A stretch of DNA of 64,000 bases, from the NCBI GenBank assembly GCA_947044365.1, contig OX345636.1, forward strand, positions 24,399,466 through 24,463,465, in the 5' to 3' direction. Shown here one piece after another: positions 10,770 to 22,302 of this stretch. Numbering within the stretch: position 1 is the first letter of the stretch; each line of letters starts with the position of its first letter. The position numbers and the translations under genes were made by a program. Origin of the DNA: Petrosia ficiformis (Eukaryota; Porifera; Demospongiae; Haplosclerida; Petrosiidae). The notes below the pieces were generated by a model. That model did no database searches, was not told the DNA's origin, and was given only the letters and a program-made list of their open reading frames with translations.

Positions 10770-13194
10770 ATGGTACGAAACTATAAGCGAAAAACAGAAG
10801 TGCACTGGACTAAAGACGATATGGAGAAGGCAATCACTGAAGCAAAATACACCAAAAATATTAAATCTTCAGCAAATAAATACAAAATACCATATACAAC
10901 ACTTCGAGATCACATGAGTGGGAGAGTAAGTGAAGAGAACAGCAGGGGACACCCTACAGTTCTCACGGCAGAGGAAGAAACAGAAATTGTTGATGCTTGC
11001 ATTATCTTTGCAGAGTGGGGGTTTGGTTTGGGAAGAAAGGAGGTGGAGGGAATAGTATGTAACTATTTAAAATGTACAAAAAAGAAAAATCCATTTAAGG
11101 ATACAATTCCAGGAGAGGGATGGTGGAGTGGTTTCATGAAACGTCACCCTGAATTAAGGAAACGGAAGCCACAACACCTACAAATGATCAGAGCAAAACA
11201 GAGTAACAGAATTATTGTTGACCATTGGTTTACCAGTTGTCTTGAACCAGTATTACGCAATCTTGATCTGTTCGATAAACCAGAACAGATATATAATGTA
11301 GATGAATCCGGCTTTCCCCTGAGTTGGACCCCTAAGACCATTTTAACAAAGAAGGGCCAGAAGACTCCACAGGCGCTAATGGCTGGATCAGGTAGAGAAA
11401 ATATCACAGTACAAACCTGTATATCTGGTTCAGGTATACTCTTACCTCCGGCCATTTGTAGTATATAAAGGGGAGCGGCTAATGACCAACACAATATTTG
11501 GGGGTCCATTAGCATCCCGTTTTGCAGTATCCCATAATGGTTGGATGACAGAAGAGAGCTTCGTTGAGTGGTTGAAAGCTCTGTTCATTCCATCACTACC
11601 ACCAACACGACCAGTTCTGCTGATACTCGATGGTCACAAGTCTCACATAACTTACGAAGTAAGAGAATTAGCGAGAGACAACCAAATTCATCTACTAAAA
11701 TTACCACCCCACACAACTCACCTTCTATAGCCGCTGGACATTGGTGTCTTCAACCGTATGAAGGGAACCTGGCAGACTGCTGTAGCTGACTTTACCAGAC
11801 GAGAGCGGAGATTAATCTCAAAAAGCGACTTTCCACGCCTCTTAAAACAGGTGTGGGACTCATTTAAATCTCAGTGGGCTGTCAGTGCATTCAGTAAAAC
11901 TGGAATTGTACCATTCAATCCAAACTGTATTCCTGACGAGTCCTTTAAGTTATCCGAACCTTTTACTTCATCTGAAATCGAAGAACCATCAAACACATCA
12001 CTATCTCAATCAACCGTACTACCACCATTAGCCGAACCACAATCATCACAACCCATATTACCATCCAACACTGAACCACAATCATCATCACTATCACCAT
12101 TTGTAATACCATCAATCCAACCACAATCATCACCATTTGTAATACCATCAACCCAAGCACAATCATCACGACCCGTAGTACCATCAAACACTGAACCACA
12201 ATCATCATCACTATCACCATTTGTAATACCATCAATCCAACCACAATCATCACCATTTGTAATACCATCAACCCAAGCACAATCATCACGACCTGTATTA
12301 CCATCAAACACTGAACCACAATCACCATTTGTATTACCATCAACCCAACCATTAATTGAACCACTATCATCAAACCTATCCCTAACATCCAACCTAACAC
12401 CAACAAATTCATTAAATCTATCCATAGAGCCTTCTCCATCCACCAATGAACACTCACACTCACCTTCCATATCAAATGAAACTCCAACAACCAGTGGTTT
12501 AACCGATCATCTCAATATCTCATCCAGTAGTGACTCTAGAATAGAATCAGTACGTATATTATCTTCACCTGAATACCTTAGGGATTTCTTTGCTGACATA
12601 TTGAGGAATGAATCTCCATTTAAAAACGTCAAGCGAAGAAGAAAACAATTAACCGGTCACGGTGAAAGCCTTACTTCAGATGAGGCCATGGAAGTTCTAA
12701 GAAAGGAAGAAGAAGAGAAAAAGAGATTGGCAGCTGAAAAGGCTGAAAAAAAGAGGCAAAGAGAAGAGAAGAGAAGAGAAAAGCAAGAAAAAAAGAATCA
12801 GAGTGAGACATCCAGACGAGGAAGACCAAAGAAAAGAAAAAATGATGATGGAGATGTAGATTATAAGAGCACACAGAAAAGAAAAAATGATGAAGATTAT
12901 GAGACCATAAAGAAAAGAAGTGGAAGACCCAAAAAAAGTGACCATGACAAAGATAATGACTTAAACAAAGAGAATGAGGTAGCGAAAGATGACTCAGAAA
13001 ACGAAGATAACAATGAAGAAAAGAGTGGGATACCTTTGGCAACATGTCCAGCTTGTAACGACACAGATTATGACAGAGTGTGGGTAGCTTGCGAGTACTG
13101 TGACCAGTGGTACCATGCTGATTGCCTTGGATACAGTGAATGGACAGAGGAAGAAATCCAGCAAGAAACATTTATCTGCCCCAGTTGTATATAA
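10770..13194 (+). pseudogene. pogo/Tigger-type transposase with C-terminal PHD finger, two lesions
   Basis: The N-terminus (MVRNYKRKTEVHWTKDDMEK...YTTLRDHMSG) is a Psq-type helix-turn-helix. The HTH_CENPB-like region follows, with GWWSGFMKRHPELRKRKPQ. The DDE_1 core shows YNVDESGF, LLILDGHKSH and HLL-PLDIGVFN. Then come a Ser/Pro/Gln repeat region, a charged Lys/Glu-rich stretch with GRPKK motifs (AT-hook-like), and a C-terminal PHD finger: C-x2-C ... VACEYCDQWYHADCLG ... FICPSC. Two lesions break it: a one-base insertion near 11450 and TAG at 11728-11730, where relatives have Gln before PLD. All catalytic Asp motifs remain. A PHD at the end of a pogo transposase is unusual and could guide the protein to modified histones. 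Confidence 0.88.
12061..12350 (+). repeat. In-frame 120-bp tandem repeat in the pogo gene
   Basis: Units at 12061-12180 and 12181-12300 are almost identical, followed by a partial third unit to about 12350. Each 40-residue unit encodes Ser/Pro/Gln-rich sequence (PSNTEPQSS, PFVIPSIQPQSS). Being exactly 120 bp, the repeat preserves the reading frame. It looks like a flexible linker expanded by slippage between the DDE core and the PHD finger. Confidence 0.9.
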
Positions 13195-13603
13195 ATAGAT
13201 TACATAAGATATTTATCTTTAGAGTTTAGATAATAATATAAGTATAATATACTAAAATACTCACCTTTTTTAACCATAAAGACTTGAAGAACATATGTAG
13301 CCATGTGGAGACAAATTGTAAAACTCCGCGTAACTCCGCAAATTCTCCGGAATTTCACGTACAGTAGTCCGTATACTTAATAACGCAATAACCCCGTTAT
13401 ACATCTCTGGAGAGAAAGCTTTGCAGCTTTTACTCACAACATTGAAATCAAACGTGATTCACACCAGTAGACTCACAAAACAGTGAGGAGTTGAATGGTG
13501 TAAGTTACAGTTTTGAAGATAGTACCATATTTGTGTTACATACGCAAATATGTTTAAATTCTGATTAATTGAAAAATCGTGGCGTAATAGCCCCGGTTGA
13601 CTA

Positions 13604-13832
13604 TATATAAACTTTACTTCAGTGCTTTGCGTTTTTTTTGGATAAATATTATCTATGATACCTTGACTAACAGTAGAAGAAGTTTCAGCCTTCAAATGTC
13701 AGTAGTTTCTTCTAGACGAACATCTAAATCACAGCATTAATTTACCGTTTAGAGAATACAAAATATACAATAAACGGATCCTATGCTCCGCCCATAGCAA
13801 ACACGTAGCAACGTTTATTGTATTGGCACTAA
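13604..13832. other. Spacer 3' of the pogo element
   Basis: No gene seen; sequence leads into the first exon of the DUF7869-type mobile gene. Confidence 0.35.
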
Positions 13833-16617
13833 ATGGCTTCCAGGCGTACAGTAGAAGACAATTTAAACAGCTTTTTTTAAAAGCTCACTAACTGGAAAGG
13901 ACCAAGATGTATTGGAAAACATGATAATAGACTACTTTAGCGATGAAGGAACAGTGGAACGTAAGTTTAATTGTTTAATTGTATTCATTGAAATAAATAA
14001 TGGAATCATTGATATCACATTACAATAGACTTTAGTGGAGATGAGTTTGAGACAGACAGTGAAGACTCTGATTCAGATCTACCTGAAACAAGAGATATTG
14101 GTATTGAGTTGGAAAATGTAGGTGATGTGATCAATATGAAAACAGGTGATAAGGACAACAATGAAGAAAGAGAAAATATAGGTGATGTGATCGAGATGGA
14201 AACAGGTGTAGAAACAGATAAAGATGATGATGTGGTGAGAGTGGAGGAATGAGCAAGTACAGTGTGATTTAAACGAACTTGATAGAATTGAAGATGGAAA
14301 GGTCAAAATATTTTTGGAAAATGGGTGTGGATGTAACTTCAATAAAGGCAGACCTTGCTTTAATCAGTTTCCTGAGACTCACTATCGTGAGATGCGTAAT
14401 AATTGTGCTGAGTTAGACCACCATTCCCTTGATCACGTCATTATAGGTCAAATTATGGCTCAGATACATACATCAGAGTTACTAGAGCCAAAGGGAAACG
14501 AATAGAGAAAGAACGGAAAAATTACAGAACAGATTTCTATCATCTTTCAAAAAAAGTACATAGATGTCTTGTAATCATAATTCCATTTATGAAGTCACAA
14601 ATCTTTATGTAGGTGTGTAGAAAGACTTTTCTTTTCCTACATGGAATAGGAAAATGCAGATTTGAGGCACTGAAGTCCAGCTTTATAAAAGATGGGCTTG
14701 TACCCAGGTAATTTAAGTATTAGTATGGGATGTTATGGCTAAATTATTAATTAATAAATTTTATTACAGGACACATGGAAACACATAAACAACCTCATAA
14801 TGCCGTCACAGTAAAGGATGTCCAGCATGTCAAATCTTTTATCACCAGCTACGCTGAGGAGAATGCAATATCTCTACCAGGAAGAATACCTGGGTATAAA
14901 GATTATAAAATCTTATTACTCCCATCAGATAAATCTAAACATCCCATACATTGCATATACCAGGTAAAATCTTATAACTCCCACCAGATAAATCTAAACA
15001 TGCTATACATCACATATACCAGGTTGCTACTGCTCCCACCTCTTTTGGAAGTGTAGCATATAGCACATTTTGTGCTACGTGGAACAAGTATGTTCCATAC
15101 ATCATGGTAACAAAGCCTAGATCGGACCTATGCTGGCAATGCATGAAAAATAACAACAGCATAATTAGGAGCAGAAACTTCTCAGAAGATTTCAGAACAG
15201 AAGTAAATAAACTTGTTATTAAAAACTTTACTTTTTATATTAATTCTGATTATGTACAGACATACAGAAGAGCAGTTGATCATTTACAATTAGCCCAACA
15301 GGAAAGGGATTACTACAAAATTACGTGTAACACATCTGCTGAAACCTTAAAGACATTTTATGATATCCCCCCTCCTAACTGCTGTTTGGTACCAGCTTCA
15401 AAACCAAGGAGAGATACACTACTCGTTCGATTATGCTCAACAAGTAAGAAACAAGAGTGTCATTTTGCCATCATAAACTAAATAAATGCCATATTCTAAA
15501 ATCAACCACATAATGATATAAATTCATGATACTTTGTTGGCAAGCTGTTATTGGCAATTTTTAACATTTTCTAGGTACATTATCTATCAAACCCCATGCA
15601 ACCAGGACCAATCTACTTCCTTGCACAAAGAAAGTGTAGTATTTTTGGGGTTTGTTGTGAAGCGATACCAAGACAGATAAATTTCATTATTGATTAGATT
15701 GTTGACTGTGGAAAAGGTGCTAATTCGGTTTGCAGTATGCTGCATTATTTTTTTGAACATCATGGCCTGGGTAAGACCTAACGTCTACTTTTACTGTGTA
15801 TTAAAACAAACATATTTTTTAGAAAAATGTGACGTATACCTACATGCTGACAACTGCTGCGGCCAAAATAAAAACCAGTATGTAGTTCAGGTTTGTTTAA
15901 TTTGATTAATAATAATAATTATTGTTATTCTTTATATATCTGTAGTATTTATGTGGAGAGTACAGAATGGGCTTCATCACTCCATCACATACTCTTTCCT
16001 ACTTGTGGGCCACACAAAATTTGCACCAGACTGGTGCTTTGGTTTACCGAAGCAAAAGCTGAGGAGAACAAAGGTCGACTGCTTAAAAGACATCGTCGAC
16101 ACGGTGAATAACTCGGCAAATGTAAATTTTGCCCAAGAAGTAGGAAGTCAGATGGGGAAGTTATTGTTCCTACTTACAATTGGCAGGGTCTGTTCTCCAG
16201 CAATTTTAAACAAATCCCCTCAATCAAAAAGTGGCATCAATTTAAAATTAAAAAAGACATCAAAGGACATCCTATTTAAGTGTTAAACAATTTTCAAACA
16301 CCGATGAAATTAAACTGGACATAATAAAACATTCACTACCATCAAACTTACCTGAGTTAATTCCTCCCAAAGGATTGAGTCTAGAAAGACAGTGGTACCT
16401 TTACGAGAAGATACGACAATTCTGTTCTGATATCTGTAAAGATCTTGTTTGTCCGAAGCCACTCGCACCACAAGTAGAAACAGATGAGCCTACAAATAGA
16501 AAGGAATACAATGCTGATTCAGAAAATGATGATGAATGGGATGAACTGAAACCGAAAAGGAGAGCTGGCCGCAAATGTGGCAGTACAGGGCACAACAAAC
16601 GAACATGCCCATCATAA
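13833..16617 (+). pseudogene. DUF7869-type mobile-element gene, copy 1 (multi-exon, several lesions)
   Basis: A start at 13833 (MASRRTVEDNLNSFF) is followed by an acidic exon, then segments typical of this invertebrate repeat family: a Cys-rich N-part (NGCGCNFNKGRPCF...FPETHYREM, 14319 on), RTHGNTHKQPHNA and LPGRIPGYKDYKI (14765-14905), VTKPRSDLCWQC (15107), NPMQPGPIYFLAQRKCSIFGV (15590), the signature YLHADNCCGQNKNQYVVQ (15838), GHTKFAPDWCFGLPKQKLRR (15998) and a C-terminal SLERQWYLYEKIRQFC plus zinc-knuckle remnant. Lesions: frameshift near 13850, TAG near 15691, frameshifts near 15955 and 16160, and loss of the first knuckle Cys (GRKCGSTGHNKRTC). A 60-bp tandem duplication lies at 14900-15025. 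The conserved Asp/Asn core suggests a transposase-like RNase H fold; that is inference. Confidence 0.7.
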
Positions 16618-16885
16618 ATCAACTTTCCCTTATTTTATTTTTATTAGGCCAATACAAATAGAATATTAGTTTCCCATTTCCGCCCGCTGGCACCGCCTAA
16701 AATTAAAGTTTGATCATAATAATTTTACATGAGGTGAACGCTGAACACGTGTTTAGAAATTAGAAGTCAACTAGAGATTGAGGTTAGTATCTATAGTTTA
16801 ACTTAACGATACAATGTACAATAATTATAGATACCAAAATTTGTTTTACTAGATCAAGTCAATGAACCAAACGTTGGTGAACTGC

Positions 16886-17481
16886 ATCGTTTTATGCCTC
16901 GGGAAAGGCAAGACTATTCTACCATGGTCCATTTTGAAGATTCCTGACCCATAAATATCTTTTATAGAATTTTTTAACACGGAAATCGAGAAACATATCA
17001 GTGAAAGTTTAAAGTTAGCGTCAGCTTATGCTGGTCAAAACAAAGAAGCCCTGGATGTTGTAGATCTAAATTTACAAATGGAACTTGCGATTAGACTGTT
17101 TGGCAGATATGTGCAATATAAAACAACAAGTTGTGGAGATTTAACCAGCTCAACAATATCAATTGTGGAATTTTCAAAAGTATTTGGAACAAACTGACCT
17201 CTAAACAGAGGGAAAATCTTCTCCTCAAACTCGAACAATATGCTTACTCCTGTGGCTCAGAGCTCACGGACATGGATCTGCAGCAATTGGGATTTCCAAA
17301 CGTATATGTTAGGAACCTAGTCTGTAATGACCCAGTAGAAGGTCTGTATTACTCAGCTGGTTATGAACCAATTTGTATATACTGCTCAAATGAGTCTTCA
17401 CTTACAGAAGACAATGACACCTATCCTCAGTGTCAGTCGTGTACTGATAAAGGTTTGGGTCGAATAAAGAAGCTAAAGTAA
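16886..17481 (+). pseudogene. Unrecognised Cys-containing gene fragment
   Basis: An upstream segment (ELHRFMPRERQDYSTMVHFE) is followed by an acceptor near 16966 (CTTTTATAG) and an exon reading FFNTEIEKHISESLKLASAY...MELAIRLFGRYVQY. A frameshift near 17115 leads to a second block (KSIWNKLTSKQRENLLLKLE ... GFPNVYVRNLVCNDPVEGLY) ending with CIYCSN and CQSC motifs and a basic tail (IKKLK, TAA at 17479). The two Cys pairs could bind one zinc. The first block looks like a helical domain. I do not recognise the family; its position between mobile genes and its frameshift suggest it is also repeat-derived. Confidence 0.45.
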
Positions 17482-17563
17482 CTTACATCGTTTATTGACA
17501 AAGTTGTTCATTTATATCACTGTTTCTTCAACCATTTTGTTACTCTTCATACTCTTATTTTTA

Positions 17564-17767
17564 TTGATTGGTGGGCGTGGCTTTCTTGGTTTTGTATTTA
17601 TTACGATGGCAAAAATGGACATTTTTCCAACACTCCCACTCTTGTAGAGAAGTATAAAGATCATGAGAAGATATGAAGGTTGCTATTACACCAGGTTAGA
17701 GTCATATTATATAATATTCTATTTTGAAACTGATTGGAGTCGCATCCGCCCACTCCCTAGTACCACC
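17564..17767. mobile_element. Truncated TTAA-flanked repeat, family A, copy 1
   Basis: About 200 bp ending in GCATCCGCCCACTCCCTAGT, then ACCACC and TTAA (17768-17771), nearly identical to the 3' parts of copies at 30164-30733, 49755-50367 (inverted) and 53215-53738. It keeps the right terminal inverted repeat but lacks the left two-thirds. Confidence 0.85.
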
Positions 17768-17771
17768 TTAA

Positions 17772-18424
17772 GAACGCATTCTTATTACTTGTGTTTTTGA
17801 TGTTAGGTGATGTGAATTTAAATGCTGATGATGGTGATGAATCCCTCAATGATATGTTCATTCACTTATTTTCATCTAATTATGCTTTTCTGAATCTCAA
17901 AGTAATTCAAACACCATTAATGAAACCAGAAATGCTTTGACACGGAGCAAATAATTCGGTAATCTTTCCGTATACTACCTGAATGTTTTAGTACAGGGTT
18001 TAATGGTGAGTTGTAAAAACTTACATTTTTCTCCAAGGTAATAGTGAAATTTCATGAGGTGCACTTTTGTAGTTATAAAGTAGTATCTCAGTTGTAAGAT
18101 GCAATATATATCTGTTCTTTATTTTATTTGTAGGTTGTTCCAATACGCAATCTTTACAAGGCACTTGATCGCCATATTCCACCATTGAAAATGTATTGTT
18201 CAAAAAAATTTTGTCATTTTTTGCAATTTTTCAAGTGTCATAATTTTTGTCATGAGTTAAAATTTTGATAGGTGCACTTAGTATGGTATAATATAAACTA
18301 TATACTGCAAGTATTTTGAAGTTCAAAACGGGAGAAAATGCAGTAAAATAATTAATTAATCTAGGTATCAGCTGAATACTAGTGAATAGTTATTTGCTCA
18401 ATTTTGCTGGAATTGCTGCATGAG
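17772..18424. other. Mostly non-coding, AT-rich
   Basis: A short open stretch at 17805-17940 (GDVNLNADDGDESLNDMF) ends in a stop; no family recognised. The rest is AT-rich sequence upstream of the gene starting at 18425. Confidence 0.35.
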
Positions 18425-21084
18425 ATGGCTAGTGTAACAACTACAGAGAAGGGCTCTAGTCCTAAGAGCAGGATAATAATGGAGAGTTCATTTATGAACT
18501 CAAGAAGACCTAGTAGTGCTGACAATGTTTCGCACAGTCTCCATATACCATGCTGTTTGATGTACAAGTGGTGGAAAGAGTCTTCTCATTATAGTCAGTA
18601 TGTGCAGCTACTTAACAATTGTGTGGACACGGTCCAGTTGGATGTGAATTGTGAGAGCCTTGCTAAAAGGCTTCAAGTTAAAGTAAGTAAGGTATGTCAC
18701 AAAGTTAAGAAGTTGAAAGGAAGACCAAAGATGGTTTATCTAAATGAGGAAAGTATATTGTTTGATGTTCATCATAGTGAAATTATTTCTGCTTCTGAGC
18801 TCCCATCAGATTGAGTTGTTGAAGACAGAGGTTGAAGAGCTAGATCAGAGAGTGATTGAAAAGGATAACTGTGTTAAACAACTGGAGGAAGAAGTAATGA
18901 AACAAAAGTGCATTCTGCAGACATCAAATGTTGATATTAACCTGGGCAAAAATTATGATGAAGTTCAAGCAAGACAGAAGGCTAGGAAGGTTCCTTTAAA
19001 TATACTCAATGATTTTTAAGGTAATAATGTTAATGTTTGATTAGGTACAGAGGATTAAAACAGCTGCAGAATGTGCTCTATGGTTTGTCAACACATTTGG
19101 GCTTACTCTAGAGAAAGTGGTTTTGAAATCACCTGATAATACTGTAGAGATCAATTATAGTTCTCCTTCTTCCTCGGCAGGTTGTAGTGGTGACAGTACC
19201 TCAAATTGAGAATCAATCTCAGAGACACTGTATCTGTTAGAGAAGTTTGGAGTATCTGATGAGTGCTACCACGAACTAACAATGATCCACCCACAACTAC
19301 CTTGCTCATATAAAGTGACGGCAACTAGAAGAGATATATCTAGCTCTGTTGAACTTCTTCCTTTACCTTCACCATATGCTGGTGCATACAGGTCTCTCAA
19401 GACTTGTATTGAACTGATTTTATCCCAAAAGGTAATCAACATACTTGAGTATAATAATGGTACACAATTGTCATTTTCTAATTAGCTGTCTGATTGTCAG
19501 TTACTATCATCAGTACAGCTAAAGATTAGTGGAGATGGAGCTTCGTTTTCTAAGAGCACTAGCTACATACTCTTGAGCTTCTCTTTCCCATCATTATGTA
19601 AAGATGTCTTAGCTGGGACAGGTAATTATTGACAATCATTTACAAAATTTCTGTATTTGCGGTATATATGTCTTGTCTATTTGTTGTTTTAGGCAACCAC
19701 ACTTTTGCAGCTGTGAAGAGTGCTGAAAAGTATGATCACCTCAAGGCAGCACTAGAACCTATCCTGGCAGAATTAAATGGGCTTCTCAGAACTAAAGAAA
19801 TTATCATTCATGGAAGGCCAGTGAGCTTAGAAATTGTCTTTGGGAGTGATCTCAAAGTAGGAATAATATGAAGTTAATGCATTAATTCTTAACTATTAAT
19901 TATAGTTTCTTCTCTTAATGATGGGAATAAATGCTGCAAATTCGAACTATTCCTGTTTATGGTGTACTATACATAAAGATAAGAGGTATTTGTCTCTACA
20001 TGAAAGTTGTGTTATATTGGTATAATTATAAATGGAAGGTGGGACATGTCGGTTTTGAATGATCAGTACAATATTCGGACATTGGACCAGATCAAGAAGT
20101 CTGTGAAAGGGAAAAAGCTGAGATAAAAAAAGGGTGTATCAACCAACCTTTGATCGAAATAGAACCAAACAATTGCATCCCAGATGAGTTGCATCTATTT
20201 TTAAGAATTACAGATGTTATTTTTTACACACTTTTTGGTTACTTAATTGCACTTGATAATAAATCTAGGGTTCATAGGACAGAAATTAGTGGACATTTAC
20301 AAGCAGGCATTCAATTTGTTACACGACTGGGAATATCTTTCAATGTTTGGATGTGTGAAGATAAACAATCAAAGTCAAGGTCAGCATTTGAAATGACTGC
20401 TCTCAATAGGAACGAGAGACTGAAGATATTGAAGAATTTCCCAGTACAATTTGACAAAATCTTACCTCAAAATGTCGCAGTGCCATTGGCAAAACTTTGG
20501 GTGGTATGTTAACTATATGTATTTAGTGGGTTATACATAGTTTTTAATAGGAATTTTATTCTGTGTACATGATGGTTTGTTCAGAAGATCCTGATGCTGA
20601 TGTAGTGGAAGAAAATGCCAAGCAGTGGGTTCGAGATTTTGTCAGCCTTTCTAATGTACTAGAAGGTCATCAGAAAAGTCGCGTCACTCCATACATGCAT
20701 ATTTTTGCATATCATGTTCCTTATTTCATCAGACAACATGGAAACATCCGAAAGTTCAGTGGTCAAGATATAGACATACTGTAATGTGTATAGATTATAA
20801 TCCTTGTTGCTGTAGGTGTCGAAAAGAACAATGATGATGCCGAGCGGCATTATTATTCAGGAAATAGACATAATGCCGCTCGTGATATTCTTCTCACAGA
20901 AGCACGTATTGAATCACTTGAAATGGAATCACCATCTTGTGTATGTAAGAAAAGACGATATGTTAAACGTCAGAATGAATGCTGGGAACACGATATTGTA
21001 GAACAAAGGAGAGCAAAGAGACTCTGTACCTCTGAAAATGTGGATCAATTATCATTTGATGGCTCCCACAGTAGTAGTTCCTAG
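18425..21084 (+). pseudogene. Multi-exon transposase-like gene of an invertebrate repeat family ([13 protein letters not shown] type)
   Basis: Exons from ATG 18425 read MASVTTTEKGSSPKSRII..., a basic putative DNA-binding part (AKRLQVKVSKVCHKVKKLKG), a coiled coil (LLKTEVEELDQRVIEKDNCV), then blocks I know from a repetitive invertebrate family: [53 protein letters not shown] (Cys pair), NCIPDELHLFLRITD, TPYMHIFAYHVPYFIRQHGN, KFSGQ and GVEKNNDDAERHYYSGNRHN, ending at TAG 21084. Introns are about 20-70 bp. Lesions: frame loss near 18812, TGA at 19207-19209, frameshift in an A run at 20112-20116, and a donor changed from GT to AT after FSGQ (near 20767). Asp/His/Glu-rich core blocks suggest a DDE-type transposase, but the superfamily is not clear to me. 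Confidence 0.65.
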
Positions 21085-21123
21085 CCTGAGGTTAGTTGAA
21101 TTCCTGTGGTCGGAGACTCAAAT

Positions 21124-21295
21124 GTCTGTAGCCATACTTATCTTATTCAAAAAAAATCTTCTTTTCAATTGTATAATCATTAATGTATAGCCATATTTAT
21201 CTTATTCTTCTTTTCAAGTGTAATCAATAATGTATAGCCATACTTATCTTATTCAAAAAAAATCTTCTTTTCAAGTGCATTCATTAATGAAACCA
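21124..21295. repeat. Three tandem copies of a roughly 57-bp AT-rich unit
   Basis: The unit TAGCCATACTTATCTTATTC, followed by an A run, CTTCTTTTCAAGTG and ATTAATG, occurs three times with small indels. It lies between the preceding gene's stop and the gene starting at 21360. Confidence 0.85.
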
Positions 21296-21359
21296 CAATT
21301 ACCCATGTACACAAGCGAAATAGTATATAAATAACAGGAACTAGTGCAGTTGAGCAATC

Positions 21360-21922
21360 ATGACTTTATGTTTGGATGAAGAGTCCTTGATATCTTTAAA
21401 TGTGATGGAAGAGGTTACATCAACAGCAAGATCAACAACAGCAACAATAACAACACTAACGGCAACATCAACAACAGCAACATCAACAACAACAATAACA
21501 ACAGCTACATCAACAACAGCAACAACAATAACAACAGCAACATCAGCAACAACAATAATAACAGCAACAACAACAGCAACACCAAGAACATCAATTATAA
21601 ATTTAAGATCGATATCTAGATCTAACCAACAAGAAAGTATCCGCCCCTCAGGTATAATATATAAATACAAAATACAAATATCATGTCAATTACTATAATG
21701 CGATCAGTGCATAGCAGACTGGGACATGTGCCTAGGACAACAAACAGTCAACCAGGTAAATAGCTACATATATTATATTGGTATAGTAATTGAATATAGA
21801 TACAAGTAGTCCACACAAGGCTAGGTGAGCAGCAGAGGGAAAGGAGGAGGGGGAGAAGAGGAAACAGAAGGAGAAGGAGGCAACAAAACCATGCTCAAGA
21901 AATGGGAGTATGTCCTGAATAA
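21360..21922 (+). CDS. Small three-exon gene: Thr/Ala repeat head and Arg-rich tail, function unknown
   Basis: Exons 21360-21651, 21715-21755 and 21800-21922 join with GT-AG introns and matching phases into 152 codons (151 residues plus TAA), without lesions. Residues 1-20 (MTLCLDEESLISLNVMEEV) are acidic/hydrophobic. Residues 21-75 are a Thr/Ala run from imperfect ACAACAGCA repeats. The end has ADWDMCLGQQTVNQ and an intensely basic patch (ERRRGRRGNRRRRRQQN, about 124-140), suited to binding nucleic acid or nuclear entry. A TATATAA box-like sequence lies about 30 bp upstream (near 21323-21332). No family recognised. A similar plan (low-complexity head, basic tail) is seen at 29693. Confidence 0.5.
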
Positions 21923-22302
21923 CAGTGTAAATGAATCATTTTGCTCTTGTCTCATTTTCTAGGGAACTCAAGTCTATTACATAAATTACACTTACAATAA
22001 TAATTATTATTATAATAATTGATTTTCATAATTATACTATTTAAAAAACCAAAAATTTAACGTTTTTTAACTAACAGAAAGAGTTTCACAGAAATCATTA
22101 CATACAGAAGAAATACAGGACAAACGAACAAATTTAACATAACTATATTAAAAAAATTGGAAAATCTACACAACAACCTTCATTAAATTTATTATAATAC
22201 ACAAAACTATCTACATTAAAATAATCTAAATTAAAATCACTTCTATCATACATTTTACCACGTTTATGACTAACACATTTACCTTTACCTTTAAACAAAT
22301 AA
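21923..22302. other. AT-rich spacer with a weak minus-strand ORF
   Basis: A 68-codon minus-strand open stretch at 22143-22349 (FNYLFKGKGKCVSHKRGKMY) has no ATG start and no recognised domain; it could be an exon extension of the chromodomain gene in another frame. The remainder is AT-rich. Confidence 0.3.

Larger units (their letters stand above)
10331..13601 (+). mobile_element. Complete pogo-superfamily transposon with TA target sites
   Basis: The left end reads TA|GTCAACCGGGGCTAATCCGC and the right end, inverted, TA|GTCAACCGGGGCTATTACGC: terminal inverted repeats of about 24 bp flanked by TA dinucleotides (10329-10330 and 13602-13603), as expected for Tc1/mariner-pogo elements. Length is 3271 bp. 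The subterminal regions repeat a GC-rich motif around CGCAATAGCCCCG (10355-10370, 10403-10425 and 13383-13396), possible transposase-binding sites. It holds one transposase gene reading left to right. Confidence 0.88.

Noticed and set aside
11963..12490. Two long minus-strand ORFs of 154 and 175 codons opposite the pogo gene
   Set aside because: They arise from the 120-bp Ser/Pro/Gln repeat read backwards (repeated VDGITNGDD and MVLQMVMIV peptides) and have no domain.
12671..13171. Minus-strand ORFs rich in Phe/Leu/Ser opposite the Lys/Glu-rich part of the pogo gene
   Set aside because: Complement of AAG/GAA-rich codons; composition artefact.
20760..20800. AT-AC (U12) intron after FSGQ
   Set aside because: The donor ATATAG does not match the U12 consensus ATATCC and the intron ends in AG; a mutated GT donor in a decaying gene is simpler.
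21341..21670. Val/Ala-rich minus-strand ORF of 109 codons
   Set aside because: Complement of the Thr/Ala repeat; the plus strand has phase-correct splicing and a stop, so the plus strand is the gene.
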